The position numbers and the translations under genes were made by a program. 64,000 nucleotides of DNA from Candidatus Nitrosocosmicus oleophilus (lineage in GTDB: Archaea > Thermoproteota > Nitrososphaeria > Nitrososphaerales > Nitrososphaeraceae), in assembly GCF_000802205.1 (NCBI RefSeq), contig NZ_CP012850.1:744001-808000 (forward strand), in the 5' to 3' direction. The notes under the pieces are model-generated. The model saw only the letters and a program-made list of their open reading frames with translations, made no database searches and had not been told where the DNA came from. Shown piece after piece: positions 28,451-38,211 of this stretch (the stretch's first letter is position 1; the number at the start of each line of letters is the position of its first letter).

Positions 28451-28834
28451 TCTGCCTTAATCATGGTTTTTGATAGTACCTAATAATCGGTATACGAAGA
28501 TATATTTGTATGATATTATTTATTTCCCAAAAATAAAACAAGATAATATAAAATCTGCCTTATTCCTACAGATCGATCCAAATGTTAATAATTTCGATAG
28601 AATATTTTGATATATTATATGGCGAAAGACAAGTGACTCCTTTGTAAAGGATCATGTTTGATTCTTGTCGATTATGTCTTCTCCAATATGACACCACCCA
28701 CACTTGAGTTTAAATTAATTATAGACAAATGTCATGAGCGTTTTACATAATAACATAGGAAGGGTAAAGTATTCATTTCCTCCCACTTCTTCTTACTAGG
28801 TTCATGTTGTTGCTAATTATTTTATGTTAGACTA
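28451..28834. other. Spacer with one strong hairpin
   Basis: At about 28630-28671 an outer stem GACAAG/CTTGTC encloses TCCTTT/AAAGGA. No gene is supported. The hairpin lies downstream of the CHAD gene, which is on the other strand, and could be a terminator or a small structured RNA. Confidence 0.35.
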
Positions 28835-29734
28835 TTATAAGCCACCATTCACAACTAAAGTTCTAGTAGATTTACCATAATTAACGAAGTCATCAAATTT
28901 TGCCTTTCGTACTTTGATGATATTTGTTATTGTACTTGTAATTAGTGGATTGTTAGATGCTTTATGTTGCCTCAAATAATTCAAGGCAATATCATAGTCG
29001 TGGATATCGCCAAGCATTCCTTGAATTTTTTCAAGATGTTCGAGGATCTTTTGATAATTATTGTCAATTAATACATCCATGTCATCGTTTATATTCCTTT
29101 TGCTGGTATCATTCTCCTCTTTATTTATTACAAGTTCGATTAAATAGCGCAATTTCTTTGAATCTTTTCTTAGTTCGTGTAACTCCGTGATTTTACTATC
29201 ATCGCCAATTACGATTGGGATCCTCGTTTCTATTTTATTCTTTAATTTTCTGGAGATTTTTGCTAACCTTTTCATTGAATTTCCTTCAAAATTCTTATCA
29301 GTCTTATTTTTGTCGTACAAACTGGGGACAACTATTCTTCTTAAATCTAAAGCAATTGTTCTAGCTTCTTCAAGTTGATTTTCTTTTTCTTGGACTAGAG
29401 GGTTCTCATAATGCTCTAATTGTTGTTCATGCATCTTACCTTCCCTAGTCAACTTTTCAAGAATTATGTCAATATCTCGTATATTACTATTAATTCTGAA
29501 AAGTCTTTTACCTACACTAGCAAACTCTTTGAATTTCTTTTTTTTCCGGATTTGTTTAGGACTTGACTGGTAGGTTGCTTCGAGTCTTCGAAGTGATGTT
29601 CGCATATGGTGAATGTTATCTTCCGTTGGATTTTCCAAATACTTTTCCAATTTTGTATAAACTCTTTTAATGTTTTGAGTACAGTTATCAATATATGTAT
29701 TGACATCAAAATGGATATAGTAATATTCCAACAT
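28835..29734 (-). CDS. CHAD-domain protein (polyphosphate-binding family)
   Basis: A 299-residue helical protein with a recognisable CHAD domain: IHHMRTSLRRLEA (His42, Arg45, Arg49, Arg50), ELHELRKDSKKLRYLIEL (about 195-212) and LEKIQGMLGDIHDYDIALNYLRQ (about 235-257). These basic and histidine residues line a polyphosphate-binding cavity in characterised CHAD proteins. It is on the strand opposite the kinase pair and near a SixA-type phosphatase, a combination seen in phosphate-storage neighbourhoods. Function here is inferred from the family. Confidence 0.85.
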   Translation of the reverse strand: MLEYYYIHFDVNTYIDNCTQNIKRVYTKLEKYLENPTEDNIHHMRTSLRRLEATYQSSPKQIRKKKKFKEFASVGKRLFRINSNIRDIDIILEKLTREGKMHEQQLEHYENPLVQEKENQLEEARTIALDLRRIVVPSLYDKNKTDKNFEGNSMKRLAKISRKLKNKIETRIPIVIGDDSKITELHELRKDSKKLRYLIELVINKEENDTSKRNINDDMDVLIDNNYQKILEHLEKIQGMLGDIHDYDIALNYLRQHKASNNPLITSTITNIIKVRKAKFDDFVNYGKSTRTLVVNGGL

Positions 29735-29976
29735 ACAATACTACGCTACTATTATACTAATTTAAGTATTATATACATAACTAAGAGACTTGAATCTCCT
29801 TTGAAAGTTGATGGGTAGACTACAGTAAATATGCTAATTATCAATAGGATGGGATGAATGAAGTAATCATCATCCATTTACTCTCAAAAGCGATCTATAA
29901 ACGAGACTAAATATTTACATAATTTCTATATTTTGTTTTCCATTTCGGCTTGGAAAGAATCTTATATCCTAAATCA

Positions 29977-30501
29977 TTATTCAATTTTTTTTGGTCTCCA
30001 AATATCTACAAGTTCAGATCTAAAATTACAATGCAGATCGATAGATCTCCAATTTTCAATACTTAATTTTAGTTGAACGATAGTGCAGGTTGGTATCCTT
30101 ATTTTTCTGTTGATCAGAATACTTGCTAATTCTTCTAAATCGGGATTGTGTCCAATGATCAGTAATTTTTGTTTGTCATTTGATACAGTATCTAGTGCAT
30201 TTATGTAAGCTTCAACACCACCTCGGTGCAATGAAAAGTTGACTTCAACGAGATTATTATACCCAGAATATCTACACAGGTATTTGGTAGTTTCAATGGC
30301 TCTAAGCGCTGAAGAGGTTATGATGGTATCCGGTAATATGTTCATTTTTTTTAGGTGCTCTCCCATTTTGATTGCCTCTCTTCTGCCTCTCTTGTTAAGT
30401 GGCCTGTCGTGATCATCCACCTTTTTATCCTTCCAACTGGATTTTGCATGTCTGAGTATTAATAAGACTTTGTGAATATTCTCAGCCCCATTGACACGCA
30501 T
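29977..30501 (-). CDS. SixA-type histidine phosphatase
   Basis: A 174-residue histidine-phosphatase-superfamily protein. The RHG motif appears as LILRHAKSSWKDKKVDDHDRPLNKRG, with the catalytic His near residue 17. Other active-site residues are in TIITSSALRAIETTKYL and LIIGHNPDLEELA. SixA removes phosphate from phosphohistidine in phosphorelay proteins; archaeal targets are unknown. It precedes the CHAD gene on the same strand. Confidence 0.88.
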   Translation of the reverse strand: MRVNGAENIHKVLLILRHAKSSWKDKKVDDHDRPLNKRGRREAIKMGEHLKKMNILPDTIITSSALRAIETTKYLCRYSGYNNLVEVNFSLHRGGVEAYINALDTVSNDKQKLLIIGHNPDLEELASILINRKIRIPTCTIVQLKLSIENWRSIDLHCNFRSELVDIWRPKKIE

Positions 30502-31461
30502 GAAAGCATTATCGATAACATACTAAAAAAGTATCCTGATTAATTATAGAAACGCTATTTACAACAAGAGATTTCATTAAAATAGGAATTAGTATGTAGT
30601 AGAATTGCGATAATCAAAAAATATTTCAAGAAAAAGTATTCACATTAAATTACCCATACCACGATTCTAAATTACATGACACAACCACCGACACCAAGTT
30701 TTGAATATTTGTAAATTGCAGGACCAAAATAAACCAGTTATTTCTATCAAAGATAAAGGCATCAATTAGAAGCCCACTTGGTGCAACTTTCTCATGCTTT
30801 TGTGTATCATAATGTCGTAAACCGTCGTCAAGGTTATCGGAACGTTGGTATTAACATCCCACATTACTATTACACTTATGACGTGAATGTAGTCTTTACT
30901 TTTCATGCGAAATCAAGTATTCTTGTGTGTATAATCATGTCCAATTCAAATATAAGGTAGTTGTATATTTTGACAGTAGATCACATATCTCAAACTTTTA
31001 GAATAGATGAATTTTCCTTATACATACTCTTGTACAACTACATGGAGTCTTTGTACCTGGAAACGCATGATTTGCGCAAAGGATTTCGCGATGAAGATCA
31101 TGTTATGTTACTGTGAAGGAATCATAATGAACTGATTATTTATGAGAGTGTATGTTAACTGTTATACTGTAAAAAGATCGAAATTTCAAAAGAAGTGACT
31201 ACATTACATAATAATTTATAATGCATTTTAATATTATTTAAAAATTCAATAAAAATTATGGCCAATTAATAATTTTCATCGATAGTGATAAATAATGATT
31301 ATTATTTGTCTATAGATGATAATAAAATTGAAAATAATCTCCCTATGTTGTGTTATATCGTCATCCAAAAATGTCCGTCGGTCATTTTCTTTTATAGTTA
31401 TCCTTAGATTATTGACTTACGCATTAGACCGCCAAACAATAAGGAGGATGGGAGTGGCTTT
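30502..31461. other. Long spacer before the cNMP-binding/oxidoreductase gene
   Basis: No gene is well supported. A 60-codon frame at 30778-30960 has no recognisable features. Around 31062-31108 two imperfect inverted repeats occur (ATGAT...ATCAT with GCGC/GCG). AAGGAGG at 31441-31447 is a strong ribosome-binding site for the ATG at 31462. Confidence 0.5.
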
Positions 31462-33132
31462 ATGAGTAATAATCCAAGAGGTCTTCCGTTAACTAGAGCT
31501 CATATAGAGCGAATATTTCCTAAATTGACCGATGAACAGCTTAGTAGAATGCAAGAGCGAGGTCACTTACGTTCAGTAAAACTCGAAGTCTTAGTTGAGC
31601 AGGGGGATAGTAACGTTCCTTTCTTTGTAGTGGTATCAGGCGAAATTGAGATTCTTCGTCCTTCCGGTGACATTGAGACCCTTATTACCGTACATGGCCC
31701 AGGTCAGTTTACAGGAGAGATCAACATGCTTTCTGGACGTCGGGCTCTCTTTCGTGCACGTGCAACAAAACCAGGTAACGTAATTGAAATGGATCGTCAA
31801 AATATGATGGCTTTGCTTCAAAGCGACGCTGAGATAGGTGATATCCTGATGCGGGCTTTCATTCTGCGTCGTGTGGAATTAGTGGCAGCTGGAGTCGGAG
31901 ACGTTGTGCTCATTGGTTCATCCAATTCGGCCCGCACGTTTCAGATCAAAGAGTTTCTCATGCGCAACGGACACCCCTACAACTACATAGACCTTGAAAA
32001 CGATTCAGAAGTACAACATCTATTGGATAATTTCCATATTTTAGCCAACGACATACCTGTTCTGATATGTCAAGGTAAATTTGTGCTACGAAATCCCAAT
32101 AACCAACAAATCGCTAATTGCTTGGGCTTTAATGAATTAATTAACCAAACCGCACTGAGAGATCTAGTTATTATCGGTGCCGGTCCCTCTGGGTTAGCTG
32201 CGGCAGTATACGGGGCTTCTGAAGGACTCGATGTCTTAGTGATGGAAACTAGCTCGCCGGGTGGACAAGCAGGTTCAAGTTCAAGAATCGAAAATTACTT
32301 GGGATTTCCAACTGGTATATCGGGCCAGGATCTTGCGAGTAGAGCCTACACTCAAGCGCAAAAGTTTGGTGCAGAGATCCTTATCACCAAAGGGTTACGA
32401 CTCTCCTGTGGCGGCAAACCCTACATAGTTGAAAATGAGGATGGATCTAAAATACCTACACGTACAGTCATAATTGCAACGGGGGCTGAGTATAGGAGGC
32501 TGAGATTAAAAAATCTGCAACGTTTTGAAGGTATGGGCGTTTACTACGGAGCAACGTTTTTGGAATCACAGTTATGTAAAGGGGATGAAGTAATTGTTGT
32601 TGGAGGAGGAAACTCGGCTGGTCAGGCAGCTGTCTTCTTGGCAGAGTCGGCAAAGTGTGTACACATGCTCATTAGATCTGCCGGCTTGGCAGAAAGCATG
32701 TCACGCTATCTTATCCGCCGGATCGAAGATACTCCCAAGATTATACTACATACGCACACGGAGATCATAACACTCGAAGGAGACATTCACCTCGAATCTG
32801 TACAGTGGCAAAACAGTATAACTAAGGAGATAGAGGAGCATAAAATTAGTAATGTGTTTGTCATGGCAGGCGCTGCTCCAAACACCTCATGGCTTGATGG
32901 CTGTATCGCTCTTGACTCTAAAGGCTTTATCAAAACTGGTGCTGATCTGTCACCAGAATATCTGAGTAATATAGGTTGGCCAGTTGCACGTCAACCATAC
33001 TCATTTGAAACCAGTTTGCCTGGAATTTTTGCTGTGGGTGACGTGCGTGCTGGCAGTATCAAGCGAGTTGCATCCGCTGTGGGAGAAGGATCAGTTGCGA
33101 TCTCATTTATTCATAAAGTACTTCAGGAATGA
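31462..33132 (+). CDS. cNMP-binding / thioredoxin-fold / FAD-NAD(P) oxidoreductase fusion
   Basis: A 556-residue three-part protein. Residues about 15-145 are a cyclic-nucleotide-binding domain (GPGQFTGEINMLSGR). About 150-225 is a glutaredoxin-like fold (VVLIGSSNSARTFQIKEFL) with Ser/Asn in place of CxxC. The rest is a thioredoxin-reductase-like flavoprotein: GAGPSGLAAAVYGASEG for FAD, VVGGGNSAGQAA for NAD(P), and a GDVRAGS end. The redox CxxC of thioredoxin reductase is absent. Base composition is visibly richer in G+C than its neighbours, and AAGGAGG precedes the ATG by 14 nt, unlike most genes here. Acquisition from bacteria is likely. Confidence 0.85.
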   Translation: MSNNPRGLPLTRAHIERIFPKLTDEQLSRMQERGHLRSVKLEVLVEQGDSNVPFFVVVSGEIEILRPSGDIETLITVHGPGQFTGEINMLSGRRALFRARATKPGNVIEMDRQNMMALLQSDAEIGDILMRAFILRRVELVAAGVGDVVLIGSSNSARTFQIKEFLMRNGHPYNYIDLENDSEVQHLLDNFHILANDIPVLICQGKFVLRNPNNQQIANCLGFNELINQTALRDLVIIGAGPSGLAAAVYGASEGLDVLVMETSSPGGQAGSSSRIENYLGFPTGISGQDLASRAYTQAQKFGAEILITKGLRLSCGGKPYIVENEDGSKIPTRTVIIATGAEYRRLRLKNLQRFEGMGVYYGATFLESQLCKGDEVIVVGGGNSAGQAAVFLAESAKCVHMLIRSAGLAESMSRYLIRRIEDTPKIILHTHTEIITLEGDIHLESVQWQNSITKEIEEHKISNVFVMAGAAPNTSWLDGCIALDSKGFIKTGADLSPEYLSNIGWPVARQPYSFETSLPGIFAVGDVRAGSIKRVASAVGEGSVAISFIHKVLQE

Positions 33133-33456
33133 ATATGAAAATAGGTTAATTAAGGCACCATGATGGAGAATTATTTTATTATTCCTAAATATGCAACATT
33201 TCACAAAAATTAGGTCGAATATCATATCATTATGTTTATCGGATTTGGTTGAAAAACAACCTACTTTTGAAACATTACCAATAAGAAGATGCTATCAGGT
33301 ATCTGATCTTCAAGTCTGTTGCTAAGATAATTTGGAAATATTTTGCATGGATTAAATAAGCATAAATCATTTCAAAAATACAGTACCAAATTAGACATTA
33401 GGTAAAAAGATTATTAATTCTGATTTTATCTAGGATAGCTGATATTTATACTATAA
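33133..33456. other. Spacer, nothing clear
   Basis: No coding frame, repeat or RNA gene is recognised. It should contain the promoter of the glyoxalase-type gene at 33457; TATA-like ATATTTATACTATAAT lies at about 33443-33458. Confidence 0.4.
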
Positions 33457-34563
33457 TTGGAAAATACTATCATGACAAGGGATAGTCATCAAGGTATTCT
33501 TGGAATACACCATATCACAGCTATAGCCGGTAACCCCCAAAAAAATATTGACTTTTACACTGGTTTTTTAGGATTACGACTAGTCAAATTAACCGTTAAC
33601 TTTGATGATCCACAAACATATCATTTCTATTATGGAGATGATATTGGGAGACCAGGTACAATACTGACATTTTTCCCTTGGCAGAACATGCCAAAAGGTT
33701 TTAGAGGAACAGGCCAAGTAATTACCACAGCCTTTTTGATACCCGAAAGTTCAATAGAATATTGGATTAACAGACTAAAAAGTCAAGGAGTAAGTTATAC
33801 TGGTCCGACCAAGAGGTTCGATGATGTTGATGAACAAGTTATTACGTTTTATGATCCAGATGGTATGGAAATAGAACTAGTTGCACATAAGGACGCTGAG
33901 ACAAAAAAAGATCATGTTTGGAGAAAAGGCCCTATTCCCGAGGAATATGCTACTAGAGGATTTTATTCAGCAACCCTTTCCTTGGAAGGATATGAACGAA
34001 CAGCGGATCTCTTAATTGAAAACATGGGTTTCTCAAAAACTAAGAGTGAAGGAAATAGATTCCGATTTGAAATTAAAGATAAAGAAAAAATAATAGATGG
34101 TTTCTACAGTAACAAACAAAAAAGAGAACTCGATCTTTTGAATTCTCCATCTACTGTGGATCTTGTATGTCTGCCATATACTCAACGAGGTTCTATGGGA
34201 GTGGGTACTGTCCATCACATTGCATGGCGAACTCCAACTGATGAAAGCCAGTTGGATATGCGAAAAATAATAATTAATACGGGTTTGGATGCTACCCCTG
34301 TAATTGATAGAACATATTTTCATTCACTATATTTCAGAGAACCTGGCGGTATTCTATTTGAAATAGCAACTGATCCACCTGGATTTATGATAGACCAAAA
34401 AGAGGAGGAGCTGGGACAAAAGCTCTTACTACCTGAATGGTTAGAACCCGACCGCAAATATCTTGAGAAAGTGCTTCCCAAAATTAGTACACCATCGCTT
34501 GATAAATTTTCTTCTCCTTCTCCTTCTCCTTCTGATCAAACTAGTAAACTAAGTGAAAGATAA
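33457..34563 (+). CDS. MhqO-like VOC ring-cleaving dioxygenase/glyoxalase
   Basis: A 368-residue vicinal-oxygen-chelate protein with two VOC modules. The first begins GIHHITAIAGNPQKNIDFYTGFLGLRLVK, and the second holds VHHIAWRTPTDE and FREPGGILFEIATDPPGF. Metal ligands are His in each HHI block and Glu in the FEIA block. Bacterial MhqO/MhqE cleave or detoxify hydroquinones; the archaeal substrate is unknown. The likely start is TTG 33457 or ATG 33472. The C-terminus adds a Pro/Ser repeat tail. It overlaps the hydrolase gene by one base. Confidence 0.8.
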   Translation: MENTIMTRDSHQGILGIHHITAIAGNPQKNIDFYTGFLGLRLVKLTVNFDDPQTYHFYYGDDIGRPGTILTFFPWQNMPKGFRGTGQVITTAFLIPESSIEYWINRLKSQGVSYTGPTKRFDDVDEQVITFYDPDGMEIELVAHKDAETKKDHVWRKGPIPEEYATRGFYSATLSLEGYERTADLLIENMGFSKTKSEGNRFRFEIKDKEKIIDGFYSNKQKRELDLLNSPSTVDLVCLPYTQRGSMGVGTVHHIAWRTPTDESQLDMRKIIINTGLDATPVIDRTYFHSLYFREPGGILFEIATDPPGFMIDQKEEELGQKLLLPEWLEPDRKYLEKVLPKISTPSLDKFSSPSPSPSDQTSKLSER

Positions 34564-35240
34564 TGAAGCAACCTGATTTTAAATACCGTTTTATTCCTTC
34601 CCAGTCACAACAACAAGTAGCAGACAATTCTGATCAAGCATATAGGCCCAAAGACAATAAATCAAAAACATTGACTTTATTACTGCTTCATGGCACAGGT
34701 GGAAATGAGGATGATTTGATACAAGTTGGTCAAATGATATCGCCTTCTGCATCATTATTAAGTCCTCGGGGAAAGGTGTTGGAAAATGGAATGCCTCGAT
34801 TTTTTAAGCGACTCGCCGAAGGTGTATTTGATTTGGAGGACTTGAAGTTTAGGACCCACGAATTGGCTGATTTTGTTAAGGATACATCAAGCATTTACGG
34901 TTTTGATCTAAACAAGACAATTGCAGTAGGATTTTCTAATGGTGCAAATATAGCAGCAAGTCTTCTTCTTTCATATCCGGGAACCCTAATGGGTGCGATC
35001 CTATTTAGGGCAATGGTCCCATTCATACCAAATTCTCCACTCGATCTATCTGATAAAAAGGTGCTATTATCTGCAGGAGTGTATGATCCAATAGTATCAG
35101 AAAGTCAAACACAAAGTCTCTATAATATTCTAAAAAAAAGTAGAACAAATGTGACTTTGAAATGGCAGCAATCGGGACATAATCTTACAGAGTCAGACAT
35201 ATTAGACGCAAAAGAATGGTTGTCTGAAAGCATTCGTTAG
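34563..35240 (+). CDS. MhqD-like carboxylesterase (alpha/beta hydrolase)
   Basis: A 225-residue alpha/beta hydrolase. LLLLHGTGGNEDDL forms the oxyanion region and GFSNGANIA carries the nucleophile Ser. Asp (GVYDPIV) and His (SGHNL) complete the triad. The ATG overlaps the stop of the dioxygenase-like gene, as in bacterial mhq pairs. Together they probably detoxify quinones or related aromatics (inference). Confidence 0.8.
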   Translation: MKQPDFKYRFIPSQSQQQVADNSDQAYRPKDNKSKTLTLLLLHGTGGNEDDLIQVGQMISPSASLLSPRGKVLENGMPRFFKRLAEGVFDLEDLKFRTHELADFVKDTSSIYGFDLNKTIAVGFSNGANIAASLLLSYPGTLMGAILFRAMVPFIPNSPLDLSDKKVLLSAGVYDPIVSESQTQSLYNILKKSRTNVTLKWQQSGHNLTESDILDAKEWLSESIR

Positions 35241-35829
35241 ATGTGATGGGCCTTTATCCTGTTTCTACTCAATTTCGGTAGTCATCATAGATTTGGATTC
35301 AATAAATCTATTACTAAACCCACCCACCTGACCCATTGCAATATACTGCTTTTTAGTATTAAACAGGTTAAGAAAATAATATTTTGAAATAAAATTAGAA
35401 AAAAATCTATTATTTATCCCATTTCCTTTTTTGACTTCACATGATTATTACAATCATCAATATGTCAAAAATACAAATATTAGCTAAGATAGATGCATTC
35501 TGCGTGCGTTTTATTTCTGGTAATCAATAATAATTATCTTGTGAAATGAGCAAACTATTTTGATATCTAGATACTTATTAAATTGAATGTTGAACCCATT
35601 TCTCATAGACATAGATTCGAGTCCCATCTCTGGCACTAATAACGACCAATTATACTATGTTTTGATATAATTTTACTGTTTCAGATGTTTAAATTTCAAA
35701 AGAAAGATATATTCAACCATGATGTAACCTTGGTTCACAACTATCTAAACTCCACAAAATAATACAATTGGTATCCATTTGTTACATGTCAATTGAATAT
35801 TTATAACAACGTACCTTGTTATCAATGGT
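35241..35829. other. Spacer with a copy of a dispersed 19-bp repeat
   Basis: Contains ATCTATTACTAAACCCACC at 35306-35324, related to copies at 37226 and 51865. Near 35618-35650 the sequence resembles a tRNA 3' end (ATTCGAGTCCCATCTCTGGCA), but no tRNA body is present. No gene is supported. Confidence 0.5.
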
Positions 35830-36186
35830 ATGGGGTTCGGAAAATACGGAAATATGGGAAGAAGTATCTTGGACCGAGATTCATCGATACGATTTGTAAC
35901 GATATTTGATACTCGTACTGAAAGTATAGTGTTTTCAGAACATCAACCCGGAGCTACCAATTTGTTATCAAGGGAAGAAAGTCAGGAGTCTCTTCAGTTG
36001 GCGATTAACGCATGGAAGACTAGAAGTAAATTGGCACCAAAAATAGGTAATGGAAAGTACGTATTGGCCGAATACGAGAAGATAAAAAGAATTACAATGC
36101 CGTTGGACAACGATCATTTGTTATATATAACAACAGAAGTTGAATGCGATGCACTTGATTTGATTGATAAAATTAGGAAAATGTAA
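35830..36186 (+). CDS. DUF6659-like protein
   Basis: A 118-residue protein with the block order I associate with this archaeal family: SSIRFVTIFDTRTESIVFSEH, LAINAWKTRSKLAPKIGNGKYVLAEYEKIKRITMPL and HLLYITTEVECDALDLIDKI. The fold is profilin/roadblock-like by pattern. A related protein is encoded at 44848-45273. Role unknown, possibly in signalling. The ATG at 35830 is chosen because the frame upstream lacks another start. Confidence 0.6.
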   Translation: MGFGKYGNMGRSILDRDSSIRFVTIFDTRTESIVFSEHQPGATNLLSREESQESLQLAINAWKTRSKLAPKIGNGKYVLAEYEKIKRITMPLDNDHLLYITTEVECDALDLIDKIRKM

Positions 36187-36214
36187 ACATCATAAATGAA
36201 AAATACCAGCCTGT

Positions 36215-36424
36215 ATGCATAGTGAAGAGAATGAATACTTAATTAATGAAGATCCAAAAAGAGGAGTCATTTTTGTCACTCTAAACACCACATGGAGCGA
36301 AATTGTATTCTATCATGAATCATATTCAAGGAAGTTAACAACTAGTAGTAGAGTACCTATGAATCCTTCTGAAAGAAATGCTACATCAGAGTTACCATAT
36401 ATGATGAAAATACATCAGAATTGA
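36215..36424 (+). CDS. Small protein overlapping endonuclease V gene
   Basis: A 69-codon frame (MHSEENEYLINEDPKRGVIFV...). Its TGA stop overlaps the TTG start of the endonuclease V gene (TTGA, 36421-36424). The four-base overlap suggests translational coupling, which is the main support for its being real. No family recognised. Confidence 0.5.
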   Translation: MHSEENEYLINEDPKRGVIFVTLNTTWSEIVFYHESYSRKLTTSSRVPMNPSERNATSELPYMMKIHQN

Positions 36425-37062
36425 ACAACAATAACAGAACTCCCTACGCGAAGGTAATAAAATTACAAAAGGAATTGGCAAAAAAAGTCATAACAAGAGA
36501 CGATTTTGATAGTAACGTTGAATTTATTTGTGGAGTGGATGTATCCTATAGAAAAAAAATTGCATACTGTTCAGCAGTAATAATCAATAAAGAAAATTTT
36601 GATATAATAGAGACAGTCAGCAGCAAAACTGGGATAAAAAATCCATATATTCCAGGTTTATTTATTCTAAGGGAATCTGCTCCTATTCTTCAAACATTGA
36701 GATTGATCACAAGACCATTTCAACTTTTGCTAGTGGATGGTCATGGGGTCCTTCATCCTAGAAGATGTGGATTAGCATGTTATGTTGGCATAGATACAAA
36801 CATACCTACCATTGGTGTAGCAAAAAGTTTGTTATGCGGTGGTGTTCAATCAGATAACTTTGTAACTCACAAGGGTGAAATTCTTGGATATGCATTAAAG
36901 TCCAATGAAAACTCAAAAAAAGTGGCATATGTCAGTGTCGGACATAAGATCGGTCTACTGACATCGATAGAACTAGTTAAATCAATAACAAAAATAAATC
37001 AATATATTCCCGAACCTCTTAGAGTTGCTGACAAACTATCAAAAGAACTAGATGACAAATAA
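36421..37062 (+). CDS. nfi: Endonuclease V
   Basis: Endonuclease V cleaves the second phosphodiester 3' to deoxyinosine in DNA repair. The 213-residue protein shows FICGVDVSYRKK (first Asp), LLLVDGHGVLHPRRCGLACYVG (Asp and the HPRRxG loop), and GVAKSLLCG and GYALKSNENSKKVAYVSVGH. These match the catalytic blocks in order. The start is TTG at 36421, overlapping the previous stop. Confidence 0.92.
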   Translation: MNNNNRTPYAKVIKLQKELAKKVITRDDFDSNVEFICGVDVSYRKKIAYCSAVIINKENFDIIETVSSKTGIKNPYIPGLFILRESAPILQTLRLITRPFQLLLVDGHGVLHPRRCGLACYVGIDTNIPTIGVAKSLLCGGVQSDNFVTHKGEILGYALKSNENSKKVAYVSVGHKIGLLTSIELVKSITKINQYIPEPLRVADKLSKELDDK

Positions 37063-37624
37063 TCCTTACTCTTCCAATTAAATTAGGTAAATCTATTAAA
37101 ACGTTATCTAATTATTAAATAGCAAATTTTTTCAAAGATCGATTTTACCTATCCCATAATAATGAACAATGAAATTATAAAAAAATTAATTTAACAACTT
37201 TTGGAAAGTATCAGACTCGTAAGAAATCTATTACTAAATCCACTGTATCCGATCCGTTGATCGTCTTTTAATTAATCTTGTTAAGAATCAATGTTTTAAA
37301 TGTTATACCAAAGTCAATGTCAAAAGAATTATCGGAACATATTCTTCATATATTACTTAGTCAATTACCCTACCTTAATTTTTTACCGTTAATAATATGA
37401 ACTCGACCTAGGCTTTTGAACTTTCCAGGATGAACCTTGCTAACTAACGGATCTGGATGGATGCAATTGGGGTTGTCCTAGAAATGTTTTCCACTAATTA
37501 TAATCAACTTAAATTCACTTTAAAATCAAAAAGCAAAGAAACAGTTTTGATCGATAAATAAATCACTTCTGTTCTACACGTTTTTAAATAACTTTGGGAT
37601 TCTAAATACGGGGAAGATTTAACG
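37063..37624. other. Spacer with a dispersed-repeat copy
   Basis: ATCTATTACTAAATCCACT at 37226-37244 is a diverged copy of the repeat at 35306 and 51865. No gene is supported. Confidence 0.5.
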
Positions 37625-38065
37625 ATGAGCATAACCGGTATACAGGAATTTGATTTTCTGATAAATATCGGCTTGTCACTACTTGCAGGTGTATTAATCG
37701 GTGCCGACAGAGAATTGAAGGGGAAACCCTCTGGAATTGGAACACATTGTTTCGTTATTGGTGGTTCAATGATATTTACTTATCTTTCTGCGATCGTTGA
37801 TCCGAATTCTACATCAAGGATCGCTGCCCAAATCGTAACCGGAATTGGATTTCTTGGAGCAGGGATAATACTAAAAGATGAAATTTTTGATAAAAAGGAT
37901 ACAGCTGATTCTAAACATACTAAAGTATTAAACTTGACTACTGCAGCAAGCATATGGTTTTCTGGTGCAATCGGAATGGCAATAGGATTTAACTTTTACT
38001 TTGTAGCGATAGTTTCAATAGCTTTTGCCGTAGGCGTTCCTCATATTCCTAAAATTAGAAATTAA
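37625..38065 (+). CDS. MgtC/SapB-family membrane protein
   Basis: A 146-residue multi-pass protein. LLAGVLIGADRELKGKPSGIGTHCFVIGGSMIFT and SRIAAQIVTGIGFLGAGIIL are the conserved MgtC membrane segments. It lacks the cytoplasmic C-terminal domain of Salmonella MgtC, as many homologues do. The family affects survival at low Mg2+ and, in some bacteria, phosphate homeostasis. A GACAGG hairpin follows the stop at about 38071-38107. Confidence 0.85.
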   Translation: MSITGIQEFDFLINIGLSLLAGVLIGADRELKGKPSGIGTHCFVIGGSMIFTYLSAIVDPNSTSRIAAQIVTGIGFLGAGIILKDEIFDKKDTADSKHTKVLNLTTAASIWFSGAIGMAIGFNFYFVAIVSIAFAVGVPHIPKIRN

Positions 38066-38211
38066 ACTTAACCTGTCTAAATAGAGGTACGCATATAATG
38101 TTGACAGGATACCAATGATCATGACTGATACTATGTTATTATGAATCTAATCATTTGGAATCATCTTTTCCGGAAATAGATTGATTTATCTTAAACATTC
38201 AAATAAATTAA

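Noticed and set aside
30778-30960. 60-codon ORF before the cNMP-binding fusion
   Set aside because: GTG/TTG start, no conserved feature, atypical composition, probably spurious.
35618-35650. tRNA 3'-end-like sequence ATTCGAGTCCCATCTCTGGCA
   Set aside because: No acceptor 5' strand, D-arm or anticodon arm can be drawn upstream; T-stem pairing is incomplete. It could be an attachment-site scar, but evidence is too thin to call.
22945-38093. ATAGAGGTACGCA shared by 22945-22957 and 38081-38093
   Set aside because: A single shared 13-mer pair is expected by chance in a 64-kb sequence, and the flanks do not align.
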